Part shown: positions 51,243-64,000 of the stretch, one piece after another
How the letters are laid out: the number at the start of each line of letters is the position of its first letter
Position numbering within the stretch: position 1 is the stretch's first letter
Assembly: GCA_000469685.2 (NCBI GenBank)
Contig: LS997564.1
Span: forward strand, 5,482,591 to 5,546,590
DNA from: Haemonchus contortus
Taxonomy: Eukaryota; Nematoda; Chromadorea; Rhabditida; Trichostrongylidae
Direction: 5' to 3'
DNA: 64,000 bases
Notes under the pieces: generated by a model
What the model saw: the letters and a program-made list of their open reading frames with translations, nothing else
Database searches by the model: none
What the model was told of the DNA's origin: nothing
Program-made: the position numbers and the translations under genes

Positions 51243-54200
51243 ATAAGTGTCGATCACGTCTAAAATATGAGTTATGCTTTCCCATCCTGTTCAGTATTAA
51301 TTTTGGAAGATTGTCGAATTACTGCTTTTCTTTACAACGAAATTTCGGAGAACATTCAGAAGTGCCTTCACTGGATTAACTTTTATAGGATAGTTCTAGA
51401 CCTACTATGCCCTTAGTGGTTTTTCAGTTAAGTGACTTCAGCCTCCCTAGTAGAGATAACATTCGCGAAGCTTGAGTTTCTCATTAATCGCGGTGCGATT
51501 TACTTGTAATCGTGCGCAAAGTGTTGCTCCACCCTCTTCTCCTATGCGGAATGTCTTCGAAGAAGCCTGCTTATGCGCAACCATAAAATCAGACAAGCGA
51601 AAACAATGTTTTAAACCACAAAATGAACAGTTGCACACGTAACCAGTAAGAAGTCAATTGGATATTGACGTTTAAACTATGTATCTAGAGCAATAGGAAA
51701 ACGAAAAAAAGTGGGAAACTTTCCTATGTAGAAAACCCACAATGAGCTTTCAGGTGTGCACCAGGGACCTCATGGCTCCTCATCATAACGTTGCTATCTG
51801 GTAAGACTCAAGCCTAGCTTTAACCGGCCAACAGGTATAGATTTCCATTCCGAAAATACTTCTGGAACGTGATGCTTCTCCTAACAAATATTCCCCTACA
51901 GGAGATATGTTCTACCAGCACAAGCGCCAATCATAAAACTGGTTTCACTGAGAAATCAGTTCTTTCGAATGCTCTTTTCTCAATGTTCACATCACGACTA
52001 GGAAGACTTACGGGATAATTCGAAAAGAAGCCTTGAAAAGTGTGTAAACAATGTCGGTGTAAAGCAGCATTAGCAAAACTTCAGGATCAAGGCCGGGAAG
52101 AAAAGAATGAGGGCGGAGAAGCAATGCACGAAAGTCAAAAAAAGAACAAGATGATTCAGAAGAATAAGTGTTATGGGATAATGGGAGAACCTTACACGCG
52201 TACAGAAAAAAATCTTGAAGAAGATTGACTGTTTCCAGACACTGCAGCAATCGAAGTTTTCAAGCTCTAAAGTCATCCTCGCAAGTCCCGGAGAAGATTT
52301 TCGGATAGTTTTCGGCTATAAGGGAATAAAAGAGGAGGAATGCCACGTCTGCAAAGCCATTATTTGAACTCCAAAAGGGTTGACTTCACCTAATTTTTAT
52401 CAGCTCTAACGCAGGTACTCCCACGCGACACTGAATCAAAAAATTTGGACCGGGCATCGTACACTGACTAAATACAATTAGAATTCTCAAAGTATCGGCG
52501 AGTAGGTCTAAAAAGAAACTTGTAAGTTTTTTTTTCGGAAGACCTTTCCTAAGAGTTGTGGATCAGGGAAGCCGTATGACGTCGGCAAAGGATTCATGCT
52601 CTGCTATGTAACAAGACCAGGTATATCACTTGAGAAGAAGAATGGCTTGCGTGTATGGTGAATTCTGCTCATAAAGACTTTTTTTGCAATTGTCGCTAGC
52701 GTGAAGAATTGTAGAAATAGCTATTTCTGTAAACAGCTGATCAATTCCCTAAAAGATCTATAGTGGACAATACTACTTCTCAAGCTCGGAATTTCATTTA
52801 CAAACAACATGGTCCTAGAAAATTCAAGTCAGAGTAGAGAAAAAGAGGGATACTTTGCGTACCAAGGTGAGTCACCGGATAAAGATCCTATCGAATAAAT
52901 GGGCGAAAGCGAAGCTGATTGCAGCATAGCTACATTCCGCCTACTTTTTTGATGACTACTGGTTCAGGGACCCAGTAGTGATCAAGCGAAACTAGCATAG
53001 AGTGCAATAAGGACAAAGAATGCCTAGGATTATTTGCCATCCCATTCATCGAGCTGTTGTTTTCAATATTTTTACATTTTCACTTCCTTCCTTTTGATTT
53101 TTGCTTGCCTCTCTGAATGCATACACATATATTTATGCATTCCTATGCAGAACCGTGTTTATGAAGTTTACTACGGCGACCGCTGTCCATGTTTATCAGC
53201 GAAGACAATAGTACAATGGCCAAACCACACTATTGTCTAAGCGGACGCTGATTGACAACAACTATAAAAACCATTCACAGCGTATTCAATGGCTATTTCT
53301 CTCTTGAACTGCATCTTCTAGACAGTCGTAGTTGTTTTTCTTTTTCCTACAAGCAACCTTTGGACTTTTGTTCATTGTTGCGTGCCGGAAACATAGCCGA
53401 ATGTCGAGACTTGATGCCCCCGTTGTAATATCATGGTTTTGTCCCAAATATTCTTATCGCCATTCAAAAATGTTTCTAATGGAATCGAGTGCGGTTGTGG
53501 ATAAACACACAGTTGTTTTCCTTTGCTATCACCAGAATCAGATTCGCTCACTAAGATGAGCACAGCATTCTAGTTAGAGTTAAATGACTAAAAGGAATAA
53601 ACTTATGAGCTACTAACTATCAAGCACTATTTATCCGACCTCACGAGCTTTATCTTCTACTCCCTGGAATAAGAACTCGTACTCAAACACAATGGATGTT
53701 GGAACAAGCCTCAGGAATAAAGGAATAACAGAACGGAACGTTCCTGAACAATTTTTTCCTACTAAGGGTATCATTTATCCTTCTTTCCCCCATGACTATG
53801 CTGAAAAAATACGATTTTTCGCACAACCAGTTGAGCAAGTTGAAAAAAAAACATAGCCATTTGGGGCAATCAAACGTCCTCCACTCTTCATCCTCTTCCA
53901 CTCGCAAGAAGCAAGCAAGGGTACATACATTACAGCTGTTCCTGTCTTAGTAGTGGAGTATTTCTTATTTTGAGCGCAGTTTCAAACGAATCTTTCTCTT
54001 CAACAACTTGAAAATATTGCAGTTGCTGGTTCATGATACACCTGACTACTTTAGCAAAAAACGTATTCCGAATTCCTATGCGAGTACGCATAATATTTTT
54101 TTCTGTAATCTAACTTCTGTTACATGATATTACTGCGCAATTAATATGAATGGCAGTGGCATGAAGCACAAAAGGAACTATTGTGTTCTGACCCATACTG

Positions 54201-55929
54201 AAATCTCATTCTTGTACCTTTCCAGGCCGCCTTTGTCTAGAAGACCCAGAACCAGAAATTTTCCTTGCAAAAAAACCTATTTTCTGTAGTTCTTCCAACG
54301 CAAACCTCGACCTCAACTACCGGGCCAAATGGGATATCGCTGTCCATAGATATAACTCGTAACAATAACAAATTAGCAGTACGATTCATAACAAAGGATT
54401 AGAAGGCAGAACGCTACCCCTCAGAACAAATTCCCGGTGCTTTTCTCGCATCTGTGTCACTCTCTTATCTCTAGGTCCATCGACAGACACAAAGCTCCGC
54501 CATTCGTTTTCCGATTTTCTATTAGGCAGAGCGACAGTGACGAAAAACCCTCTCTGTGAGGTGTTCCTTGTCAGGTGTTCTCATTGCCTCCGGCACAAAG
54601 AAATTTCGATATTCGATATCGACACGATGATTCAGAAATAGAGTGACGAACGCTTCCTGTGCGTATACAGAGGTCACAACGTCTGGTAGTGTAAGAACGG
54701 GAGATGCATGGAGAGGGAGACGAGGAGAGGGTGTAATATAGGTTATCGGGGGTATTGTCAGGGTGTTTGTGTCTGAGAACATGAACTAAACCCCTATTTA
54801 CGGGTTGTAATGTTCGCTATATAAAAGACGTAAGTGTGCTTGACATCGAATCAGACCAAAACAACCCCCCGTCATTTGGCATTGTTCGTGCCAGCTTTGT
54901 TCTCGTACAATTTCGTTCGAACACCGATCACGGGTCGTCTATGAAAGATTTCTCCCATTCGCTTTTCTTATTTTCGATAAAATTCTTATGTTTTTTTTTT
55001 GAATTCTCAAGCATTTTAAATTTTAACCTTGTCGTTACAACAATCATAATTGTATAGCATCATTGATGCTACCTCTATAGCAAAGACGTTTCGATGTATA
55101 GGAGAGCTTCTGCCGCTACCTTGGAACGATACCCATCCAAGCCAAGCCTGGTCTTCTAATTCAGGGCTGGCCAAGTCATATCAAATTATGCGGTGAGCTT
55201 GAAATACCGAGTTCACCACCCGGGCTCATCGTAATCACCTTAGCTCTTAAAAGCCATGAGCGTGGCGTATTCCAGGGGTTGATAGGAGTCACAACTTCTA
55301 AGTTGGCCAAAGTTGTTGTTGTTTGTATATCGTAAGCATTTCGATTCAAATTATTTTTTCGTACCAGTATTTATTTGAGAATATTATTCAATTTTGCTCA
55401 TTTTACTGCATGATACGATGATACTCAGCATGATTCGGGAACTTTGCTGCGTTCGCCTATATTACATGGATCCGCTTCCAGATGGTACCGTTTGTAAATC
55501 TATGTGGCATATTCGCGTGCTGCCTGACCCCACCCTACGGGGCATACCAATCGGCCCAGGTTAGTGCCTATGACAGTGTGGGCGTAGCGCAGTGGCCACA
55601 CCCTTTTCTGATACCTCAAAGAGTTGACCTCCAGCTTTCGCAGAAGTGCGATCTATCTTCAGCAGAAAAGATAGTTATTACCATGCCTGCATCCGAAATT
55701 AAAAATAGTAAGCTGAGTATTACATGGCACTTTTACCAATGAGTTCTTGGGTTACATACAAACGTACACCGCTACGGTCGAGGGTAGAGTAAAATACATG
55801 GCGCACTCCTCCGATGGATTTAAAACTCGACCTACTACCACTTCAGAGGTCCAATATGACTGGACGCAATTTCTCATAGCTGTAATATATTCCTGAGTAT
55901 ATCTGTGACCGGATGGTGAACCGCCAAAC

Positions 55930-56150
55930 GGTGCAATACCACAAGGACGGTGCGAGAATCAGATCTCAAACTGAAACTCGCCTAGGTTAGCCAAGCTTTC
56001 CGTTCCTCCGTGGCTTGCAGTACCATACTTGGAGAAGGGAAATTAAAACACTAACTTTCACATCTGCTTGCCAGTGCGAGTCATTTTATAGACCACTAAT
56101 AGCCACAACGACTGCGAATCGAATGCGGGACCCATTGCAAAGGCAGGATT
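55930..56150 (+). mobile_element. SINE-like dispersed repeat, diverged
   Basis: GCCAAGCTTTCCGTTCCTCC, then TTAAAACACTAACTTTCACA, CTGCTTGCCAGTGCGAGTC and CGACTGCGAATCGAATGCGG keep the family block order. The head is degraded (CTCAAACTGAAACTCGCC where the B box should be). Confidence 0.5.
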
Positions 56151-57579
56151 AATGCTAAAAGAATTAGGCCATTAACCTCACTCATGTAATAACCACATCA
56201 ATTGTACTCGAAAAATGGTGTCATTAGCAATATACTAAGTCACGACAAAGCTTCGACCTTGACCGAGCTGTTGTTCACCGAACGGGTACCGAAACCGGCT
56301 GCGCGACCGCATAAACTTCAGCGAGAGTGGCGCAACGAATGACTTATGGGCAAACCCATAGCGAGCGAAGGGGAAGGGGGTAAATCACCCTAAATGCATA
56401 ATTGACTATTATTTGGGTCGACAATTAATTCAACGAAAACTTCTCAAATAGATCATGAACGTATTAATTGATCCTTAACCAAAAAATTCGCCTACAACAG
56501 CACTCCGACGCTAAAAGCCGGTCGCAAACGTGTAACTGAGGGAAAAACGTTGAACACAAATGGGTAGTTGTGAAGTTGAGATTAAAACAGTCGTCTAAAA
56601 AGGTGTGTCGGTGAAGGGAAAAGTATTTATGCATTTTTGCCACTTTACAAACCAGTGATGATCGGATGGTAGCGATTGCTTATTAAAGCATTTGACAGAT
56701 TACGTCTGAGAACGAAACGTGAAACACGCGGTTTTGCCTTTTCTGTTTGTGATAAAGCTGGTTCTTTTGTAAAGTCTCGGCTGTCATACAAGCCTCAAAT
56801 GCCGTTTGAAATCGTGACCCCCACAGGGGAACCATTCGCGATCAACGTCGAACAAGTGTGGCATCCAACGGGCTAACCGTACCAGACGCTAACAGAGTTC
56901 CAGTTGCTCGTGGGTTCACTTGCTTGCTTACTTAATAATGTACCTAATGCACTGTTTATTTGTGGAAGAAATAAATTGAATCCCTAAACATTTTTGCTAT
57001 GGTAGACTACTTTGATGAAAATTCTGCTCCTTCAGGGCCTAAAATCCCTCAAGCTAATAATAAAGGGGAAGCTTTGCCGGCATTCACTGAATAATATTGC
57101 GCCATTCTGTCCTTCTGTCCCTTGGCTGTACCATAGGCCTACACATAAGTTGACCATGAAGAAAGTCTATGCCGACGTCAACACCTCCAACTCCCAAGGA
57201 ATTTCAATGCTGACCGAACAGTCCTGCAAAGTGGAGTGAGGTTGTGGTGGGGACGGTAATACCGGCTTCAGCTTCTTACTTAATCTTGAATGTTCTCAAC
57301 CGACGCAAATGAATGTAAGAGCTCAATGCTTTGGCATTACTTAACATTTTCCTCTTTGAATGAAGAGGAACAATTGATCTCACGGCGATCGTACCCCATT
57401 TCGAGCTACTCATCAGCATTTTCGCTATTATTTCAGAGAAAAAAATTCGAAAAGCAAAATATAATTGAATTTTTCGACTGTACTCAAGCGATCGTGGTAT
57501 CCTCAATACTTTCATTGTGAATTTGATCATATGTATATTTTTAGATAGCTATACATAAAACGGGTACTTCTGTGATGTA

Positions 57580-57604
57580 TTGTCCGCTACAGATCATGCT
57601 ACTG
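57580..57604 (+). promoter_or_regulatory. Acceptor site just before a tiny first coding exon of the BPI-like gene
   Basis: An acceptor-like TTGTCCGCTACAG (ending at 57592) lies three bases before ATG. The exon then gives only three codons (ATG CTA CTG) before the donor GTAAGC. Joined to exon 2 it yields a hydrophobic signal peptide, which is why I chose this start. The acceptor is best explained as a spliced-leader site, by analogy with other nematode genes. Confidence 0.5.
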
Positions 57605-60600
57605 GTAAGCATAATCGATTCATAGGAAAAATAGTAATTAACTATCTGTTATAACTCCGTTGTCCGATTTTAGCTGTTTCTCGCAGTATCAATCAATGCT
57701 CAGAACTCCTCAATAAACGATCTCATACAGAATGATAGCAACTTGGTAAGTTCAGTTTTTTACTTACGTGCACGATGTATTTGTAGCACCAATATTTTAC
57801 ATTTACTTCTTACACTTGCTCGATGTGGTAGCCATCGGTTTCCATCTACCTTCGCAGAGCGATTGGAGAGTGTCTTGAAACAGTGCACCGGAAAATCGAG
57901 AAAAAGGGCCGCTTGGCACTAGAAGGGCCCTCGGGGAAACATAAATTGACAGTACGAGATAAGCCGAACTGCATAAAATTATGAATTAGACTGTGAGGGA
58001 TTGCACGACACTGAGTTTGCCTCCTCAAAACACTGTAGGTTAATAGCAGACCTAGAGAGAGGGCTGATGGTAGGTGCTGCTTCTCGACTAATATTTTTGT
58101 CCAATGCCATTTCGTAGGGAACAAAAAATTAATCAAAAATTTCCCAGGTCGGTCCGGGAGTTCGACTTCGTCTTACCCCTGTGGGTGCAGCATATGTGAC
58201 TAGCATGGTAGCCAGAATGCTCGTTCCAGAAGTTGCCACAGCTAGAATGCCGTTTGAGGCAAAATCTGTTACGGTGAGTGAGCTCTGATAATTTTTTTTT
58301 GCTCAGGTATACTCTTTATCCAAGGCCACACAAAATTAGCCAAACCGAGTTGAAGTAAGAAATCTGACGAAAAAATGGGACAGGCTAATTGTTGCTGTGA
58401 CAGCTGAGGAACAACCAGTCGCAATGATGCTCTCAACTTTTTGAAAGTAAAAAGGGCAAAAGCAAAATAAGCAAAGTTTGAACTGACTTCGCTATTTCTT
58501 CTTCAGTTCCCTTCCTTGCCAACGGCTGGATTGGCCTCAATGCAATTACGTCTGTTCGATATACCCGAAGCTTTTGACATCTCAACAGCTCCACCGAATT
58601 TGGTTATTGTAGGCCTGCAAAACTCAACAATAAGGTATGATTTTGGAAAATTGTTAATGTGACCAGTGAAGAAGAGAAATGTTTTCAGTGTGACCGCTAC
58701 CGGAACAGGACATGTCGATGACGTTCCTCTGAATGGTCCCTTAGAGATTCGTGTAAACCGTTTTCAGATGGAGGTAGGAGTGGAAGTCAAGAAGAACACT
58801 CGAGGAAATCCTGGGCTAAAGGTAGGTTTTCTTGCGTTCTAATCGAGATAGACCAGAGGGCACGCGAGATAGTGTAAGCTTTCATAACAGAGATTGAAAT
58901 TTCAGGTCGTGTTCTGCGAAGTGCCCACGAATATCCCCGTTACGGTAGCTGTACAGAATCCGTTGACACCGGAAACTGGCGCGAAGTTTGCTGTGAGTAT
59001 CAATTTTGGCTAGAACTTTCCTCTTTCTGCCTTCAACCTGGCTAGATTATTTAGTCGGCATAAGTAAGCGATTTCGTCGAAACTATGATGTCGCGCGCAC
59101 CACGCTCACAATTTCTTAGGACTCTCCATTTTCAAGTCCGGAAGTCCTGGCACGATGAAGTGAGATGGCCGCTCGCGTTGTGGCATAGTTTTGAAGATGA
59201 GACTATGGCCTGTCACAACCGCTTTCTTTCTACTGAACTCAACCAAAATTATATTTCTTCTTCTCAGGCGAGTTTTTCAGGATGCGGTTTCGCGAGATGG
59301 TCATTCAGTATTCCAGGATTTAATTTGCCCACGGCTCGTATTTTTGGTCGAGAAAAGGGTTGGTTTAGCAGTATCACTAATTAATTACTAGATATATTTC
59401 TTTTGACTTATCATATTACTATGAATTGGAGTGGGGCAGCTATGATTCCTAGAGGAGCAAGTGATGATTTCTTTGTTCACAGTTTCCAGCCCTTTTGACT
59501 GGCACTCCCCAAAACTTCTTCTTTTCGTTTCGGTCTGGGAAGGTGCAAATTAGCCGGTCTGGGAAGGTATAAATTAGCCACACTTTCCATGCGCTGTAAG
59601 AGCTCCCTGTTTTGGACTGACTCAGGCTTTAAGAGGGGTTTGAAGAGGAGTAAATTCGCTAATTCCAAGAGCATTTAAAGTTTCCTGCTTAACTCCATCC
59701 TGTGCACTCTTATGCTGAAATGAATGACTGGCGCGCCTCCAGAGACTCCCTCTAGGTTAAAGTGCGGCCCTCAAGGATAACACGTGGGGAATTGTTAAAT
59801 CGAAAAATAAACTCGACAGGGCGTTGCGATGGCTTGGCCGAAGCATACACGCAAAAGTTGTGACGACTTTGTTAAAGTGGCACCATTCACGACGAAGCGT
59901 TAGGAAGGTGACGAATAGTACGCCTATGTTGGAGGCATTCAGACGGTTCAGACACATAATGTCGTACAACTCCTTTTCTTACTACTTTTTTTTCGAAGCT
60001 TCATTTTTTTAAGCTATCCAAGCTAGGTTCCTCAGAATTACAGTAAACTGTGCCTTCAACTTAGCACCAAGGAACTTTCAAAAATCTCGTGGACTAGAAA
60101 GTTCTGTCGAAAATGTGTCCATGACTCGATCCACTGACCACATGTAAAGGCCTCATATACCTCGTATACTCAACTACATTTACTACTTACCAATTTGTGT
60201 ATACGGAATCACCAGGAGAGTTTCCTACTAGGCCGTGAAGCACATAATCTTGTATAACCCCTTTTCCCACTTTCTCGCAATGTGACGTAAGGTCCACGTT
60301 TCCATATGGCAACTGCTCGTTCATCATATCTAGCAAAGCTTTTTCAGTCGTACTCGCTCTTCTCATGATGCCTCTTAGGGAAAAAGACAGGAAGCGTGTC
60401 CTAAAGGGTTGCCTGTTGTTGCCTGTCTTTTTACCACCATCAAGAAATCTAACATTTCTTCCTTAGTAACGTTCACAACGAACCTCTTCTAGATCAATCA
60501 ACGATTCGGTTTACTTGCCTCCCGTATAGCCCTTGGGGACTTGAACAACTTCGACCTTGTGAAAAGCATTCTTGTTTCACAACAAGTTCTCAGAAGAAGA

Positions 60601-63600
60601 AGTGTCAGGTATGCTAGCTGATTTCGAACTAGATAGATTCTGAGGCCCGGAGAGGCCTTACCAGTGAAGAGTACTCAACTTTTTTTCTTTAATAGTATTT
60701 TGCCATGAGAGCTAGAGAACATGAATACCGTTGGAAGAAAAAAAAAAGAAAGAGAAAAATAAGAAAAAAAACATGGTGCCATAAGAGAAAAACTTATGCC
60801 TAAATGAACTATTGCAGAACAGCCGCTCGAACATTACTTTTATTTTTTGATCAAATCACACTTCTATTTCATACAAGGCTTCCCTGGGAGTAAATTCGCC
60901 CTTTCACCTTATCATGAGTAGAACTTTCAAAACTAAGTGCTCGCAAGGTATCAGTTCTTCTGTTCCTGCACCCTGTAACCCTGGGACAGGATCAGTACCG
61001 TCAATTATAATCAATCAACTGGTCATAGTCAGAAAATAGAACCAAGACTTCAGGATTATGTTTATAGTTATCCCAGGAACGTTGATATTTGGACATATAT
61101 TTTATCTCGGCGGGACACTAACCTGAACCGGTATTCTACGGGCAGCCTGCGCTTATCTTTTACACTACCAAAAAACGAGAAAACAAGTAAACTGACTGTT
61201 GTTTTAATTGGTCTTTCAGTGTGCCACGTCTACATGATCTACCACTCCAACGAGAGTCAGTGGGTTAAGACATTCATGATAGGTCCCTTATCAACTAAAT
61301 TGATATTTTCATTTCAGACCTTCAGCTAGAGCAGGCACTAGAGGGCGACGTCAGATTAACACACCCACGTTTTTGAGAAGTTTCAATTTGGTGAGTTTTC
61401 TCAGGACTCCAAATCCTTAAATCGTTCAAGACTCAATAAAAAGCGACAGCTGATAGTCGGGTGAATGACGGAAACATGAGGACCTTCGCAGAGAAGCGTT
61501 ACGAAGACGACAAGTAGTCAGAATAAAAAGATTTATGAGATGTTCACGTTGCGAAGCGTTTTAGGGACGCACCTTATCAAGGTAGCTCTCGTCACAAGAC
61601 ACTGGAAAACGGGTGATTCGATCAGGTTCTAAACGGATGATGGAAAAGTCATCATCCTGCGTGTATGACATGTAAGAATGACTTCGAAGAACATTCTGAG
61701 AAGGAGAGGTCAATATATATGGCCATGAGAAGGCAAATCCAGCTTGAAGCTATTGTCGTAGATGGGCCTAGGTTGTAATGCGCGATGATTTTTGAGACAA
61801 TGTTATCTGCCTCATGAAAGCATCTTCAGAGTCGTGCCAACTCCCTCATTCTCGACTACACCATGCTTGATGGTCCATTCATGTCGGCACGGGGCATCGA
61901 ACTGTCTACTTCGGGTGAGATCTCAACACCTGGGCAACGGACACCATTTGGACCTCGTCCCCTGGCACTTCCCACTACGGTCTCACCCAGTCTTTTGCAA
62001 CTTGTCGTATCGGACTACGTACCGAATTCGCTGATGTATCACGGACATCTGTAAGTTGAGCATGTAATCGTTTATTGATTGACTCAGGATTCTTATAAGT
62101 ATTTTGCAGAATTGGCCTTTTCAATACTCGCATCGATTCCATGACACCCCAACTTGGACCGGTCATGCGTACCACTTGCGACATGAGCACTGGTTCGCTG
62201 TTCTGTGTGGGCGATCTCTTCCCAACGCTTCGCGATCTGGTTTGTACCGTTTTCACCATTGAAGTGGCATTGCATACCATAGTCACTCAAGATCATTTTT
62301 AGTTTCCAAATCGAGATGTCGCATTTTCATTCTCCACAATTAAAGCGCCTGCTTTCATCGTCCGCCAGCCAGAACGAGGTACTGATCGTTTTTCTGAAAG
62401 TTACTAAATTTAGCAGAAGGAACGGTCCCGACAGGTTCATGCGAGGGCCCTTTGTTCATGATGCTTATCAGGCAATCTCTTATATAAGTGTTGCTGGTTC
62501 CAGGTGGAATTCGATTTCGAATGCTTGGCTTAATCGATGTAGCTGTCCTTGGACCAAATGGCGATTCACCCGTTGGGGCTATGGAGATCCATATTGATGC
62601 ATCCATGAAGATGAAAATGTCTTCGAAATCAGTACGAGGCAAAGTGAACCTTGAGACGATCAGGCTGGTGAGTACTACTAATTACATTCCAAAACTATAA
62701 GTTCATTTCTCCGTACCCTGCCCCTCTAATTTCGTAGGATCTATTCTGGCAGTTGTCCTCCACCCACCGCTAATCCGTTCAATCACGAAACTTGACCAAA
62801 TAATAATATAAAACCGAAACGTACTAGAATAAGTGACGCTAGTAACGAGTTAAAAGGGAATAACAATATGAAGAAGAAGGAAAATAGAAATATCTCGTAA
62901 TGATGCAGAGGATTTTCGAAACAGCGATAGAGCCTCTTATCAAACTCAACCGTGAAGTAGATTTCAGATTACAATTTGAAAAAGCTGATTTTCCAGGTCA
63001 CTCGCTCACCGCGGACACTTGTTCAAGACGAATTGGATGACGCCGGTTTCCTATCGCGTGAAATTTTACAGCGTATGGTAAATGATATTCTGAAGCAGGG
63101 CATTCCCATACCAGTTCATCCACTGTTTAAACTACAAAAACCGAAGGTAATTAATGGGTTTGTCTATCAAACATGATATTTTCGCACTACATGCCGTATA
63201 ATGTGGCGCTTAAATCAATGAGGCACGAATAATTCAAGGGTAAAGTAGGAAGCAGTATCATTACGAACATTTAGGTAAATGTATATAATTATTACGGAAG
63301 GCGGTACAGGTCTATAGTGATCGTCTCTCAGTAAAGCGTAAGAGCCTGAAGGGAAATGAAAGGAGTTCCGATCCGTCACTGCGCAACCAACATCGAGACT
63401 TCTACTCGCTATTCTAGATTCAAGACAAGACAAGTAGGAGGAGAGGGAGAATGGGGTCTCACTTGGTTTTTCCTCCGTATAAAATAAGAATAGCAAAAAA
63501 ATATTAAAACTCGTTGATAAGAGTAGCTCAACTCATCTTAAGGAGAAAAATGGGAGAACCCAATCCCGCATTGAATTACTTATTTCAGGATTTCTAGTCT

Positions 63601-63776
63601 TATTTTATATTTCATGTGAAAGTAGTACACTACAGTAAGGGAACTCTCAGACAATCAATTTTCTACTGACCCCTTTCATTCAGCTGTCATTAGCAGAACG
63701 TTCAATGGTGCTCGAGACGGACTTCAAACTGAATCGAAATCTCATTCGACAACTGATTGGCGAGAAGCTCGCCTAG
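57596..63776 (+). CDS. BPI/LBP/CETP-family secreted lipid-binding protein, 15 exons, about 553 aa
   Basis: Proteins of this family are two-barrel secreted lipid binders (bactericidal/permeability-increasing, LPS-binding and lipid-transfer types). Exons: 57596-57604, 57674-57745, 58148-58273, 58507-58634, 58689-58821, 58906-58985 (or 58992), 59268-59358, 60493-60608, 61318-61390, 61830-62050, 62110-62239, 62303-62378, 62504-62667, 62997-63146 and 63684-63776 (TAG). The N-terminus MLLLFLAVSINAQ is a short signal peptide. VGPGVRLRLTPVGAAY opens the N-terminal barrel. C160 and C203 (in FCEVP and LICPRL) match the spacing of the conserved barrel disulfide. EKRINQRFG follows, as in family members. 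The C-terminal barrel shows AVLGPNGDSPVGAMEIHIDA and then GIPIPVHPLFKLQKPKLSL with VLETDFKLNRNL, a typical family ending. Exon 6 to exon 7 stays in frame only with a weaker donor at 58986 (see findings). Lipid ligand and tissue cannot be read from sequence. Confidence is high for the family and moderate for exact exon edges. Confidence 0.9.
59532..59579 (+). repeat. Two-copy 24-bp tandem repeat
   Basis: GGTCTGGGAAGGTGCAAATT AGCC is followed at once by GGTCTGGGAAGGTATAAATT AGCC, differing at two bases. It lies in the intron between BPI-like exons 7 and 8 and has no coding meaning that I can see. Confidence 0.85.
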
Positions 63777-63930
63777 ATTCTGTTGAAGGGTTTCATTATG
63801 GGAACCATTTGTATGGTTTACTGGTACATACCGTTGATTCAAATGTTATGCCTTTCTAGCTCTATTGCCTGTACAACTGAAGGATTTGCTCAGGGTGTCA
63901 TTGATTGACTTCCATTTTGATCTCATGTAG

Positions 63931-63936
63931 AATAAA
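63931..63936 (+). terminator. Polyadenylation signal of the BPI-like gene
   Basis: An AATAAA hexamer lies 155 bases after the TAG stop of the BPI-like gene, a usual distance for a nematode 3' UTR. Confidence 0.6.
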
Positions 63937-64000
63937 AATGATAAAGTCTATATAGTGTTCCGTGGTGAACAGAAATACATTCACTTCATTCTATTTTTCA

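Larger units (their letters stand above)
49925..57579. other. Intergenic stretch between the two clear genes
   Basis: It contains the repeat fragment at 51.2 kb and the SINE-like copy at 56.0 kb. A plus-strand block at about 56687-56876 (ending VEQVWHPTG then TAA), followed by AATAAA at 56970-56975, might be a last exon, but nothing upstream joins it. The AATAAA at 50753-50758 is a distant candidate 3' end for the transporter. Confidence 0.4.

Noticed and set aside
60381..60432. Inverted repeat AAAAAGACAGG/CCTGTCTTTTT
   Set aside because: Eleven bases with a 30-base loop inside an intron; could easily be chance.

Overview
The window looks like nuclear DNA of a nematode, most probably a strongylid (hookworm-like) worm. 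This is an inference. It rests on short exons with GT...AG introns ending in TTTNCAG-type acceptors, acceptor-like sites just before start codons (as expected for spliced-leader addition), a glutamate transporter and a BPI/LBP protein of the kind found in worms, and large gene-poor stretches full of short repeats. There are no bacterial operons, no CRISPR array, and no rRNA or tRNA gene that I can support. All exon models were made by eye.

Layout. 1-44.1 kb is gene-poor. It holds an orphan open frame on the minus strand at 18.4-19.0 kb, several short coding-like blocks that I cannot name (15.2, 16.8, 17.6 and 42.2-43.2 kb), a decayed coding-like tract on the minus strand (31.6-32.8 kb), a 405-bp palindromic MITE with TA ends (34.17-34.57 kb), a compact hairpin repeat (24.2 kb), homopolymer C tracts and simple repeats. 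44.15-49.92 kb is a complete 13-exon gene on the plus strand for an excitatory amino acid (glutamate) transporter-like protein of 512 residues. The core motifs are clear, but three substrate-site motifs are unusual. 49.9-57.6 kb has no gene that I can defend. 57.6-63.78 kb is a 15-exon plus-strand gene for a secreted BPI/LBP/CETP-family lipid-binding protein of about 553 residues, with a very short first coding exon, one junction whose phase does not fit its best donor, and a polyadenylation signal at 63,931.

At least six same-strand copies of a roughly 200-290 bp dispersed element are scattered through the window, one of them inside an intron of the transporter gene. Two copies keep A-box and B-box-like internal promoter motifs, so this looks like a tRNA-derived SINE family.

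The two clear genes lie in tandem on the same strand, 7.7 kb apart. Nothing suggests that they work in one pathway: one would be a membrane transporter, the other an extracellular lipid binder.
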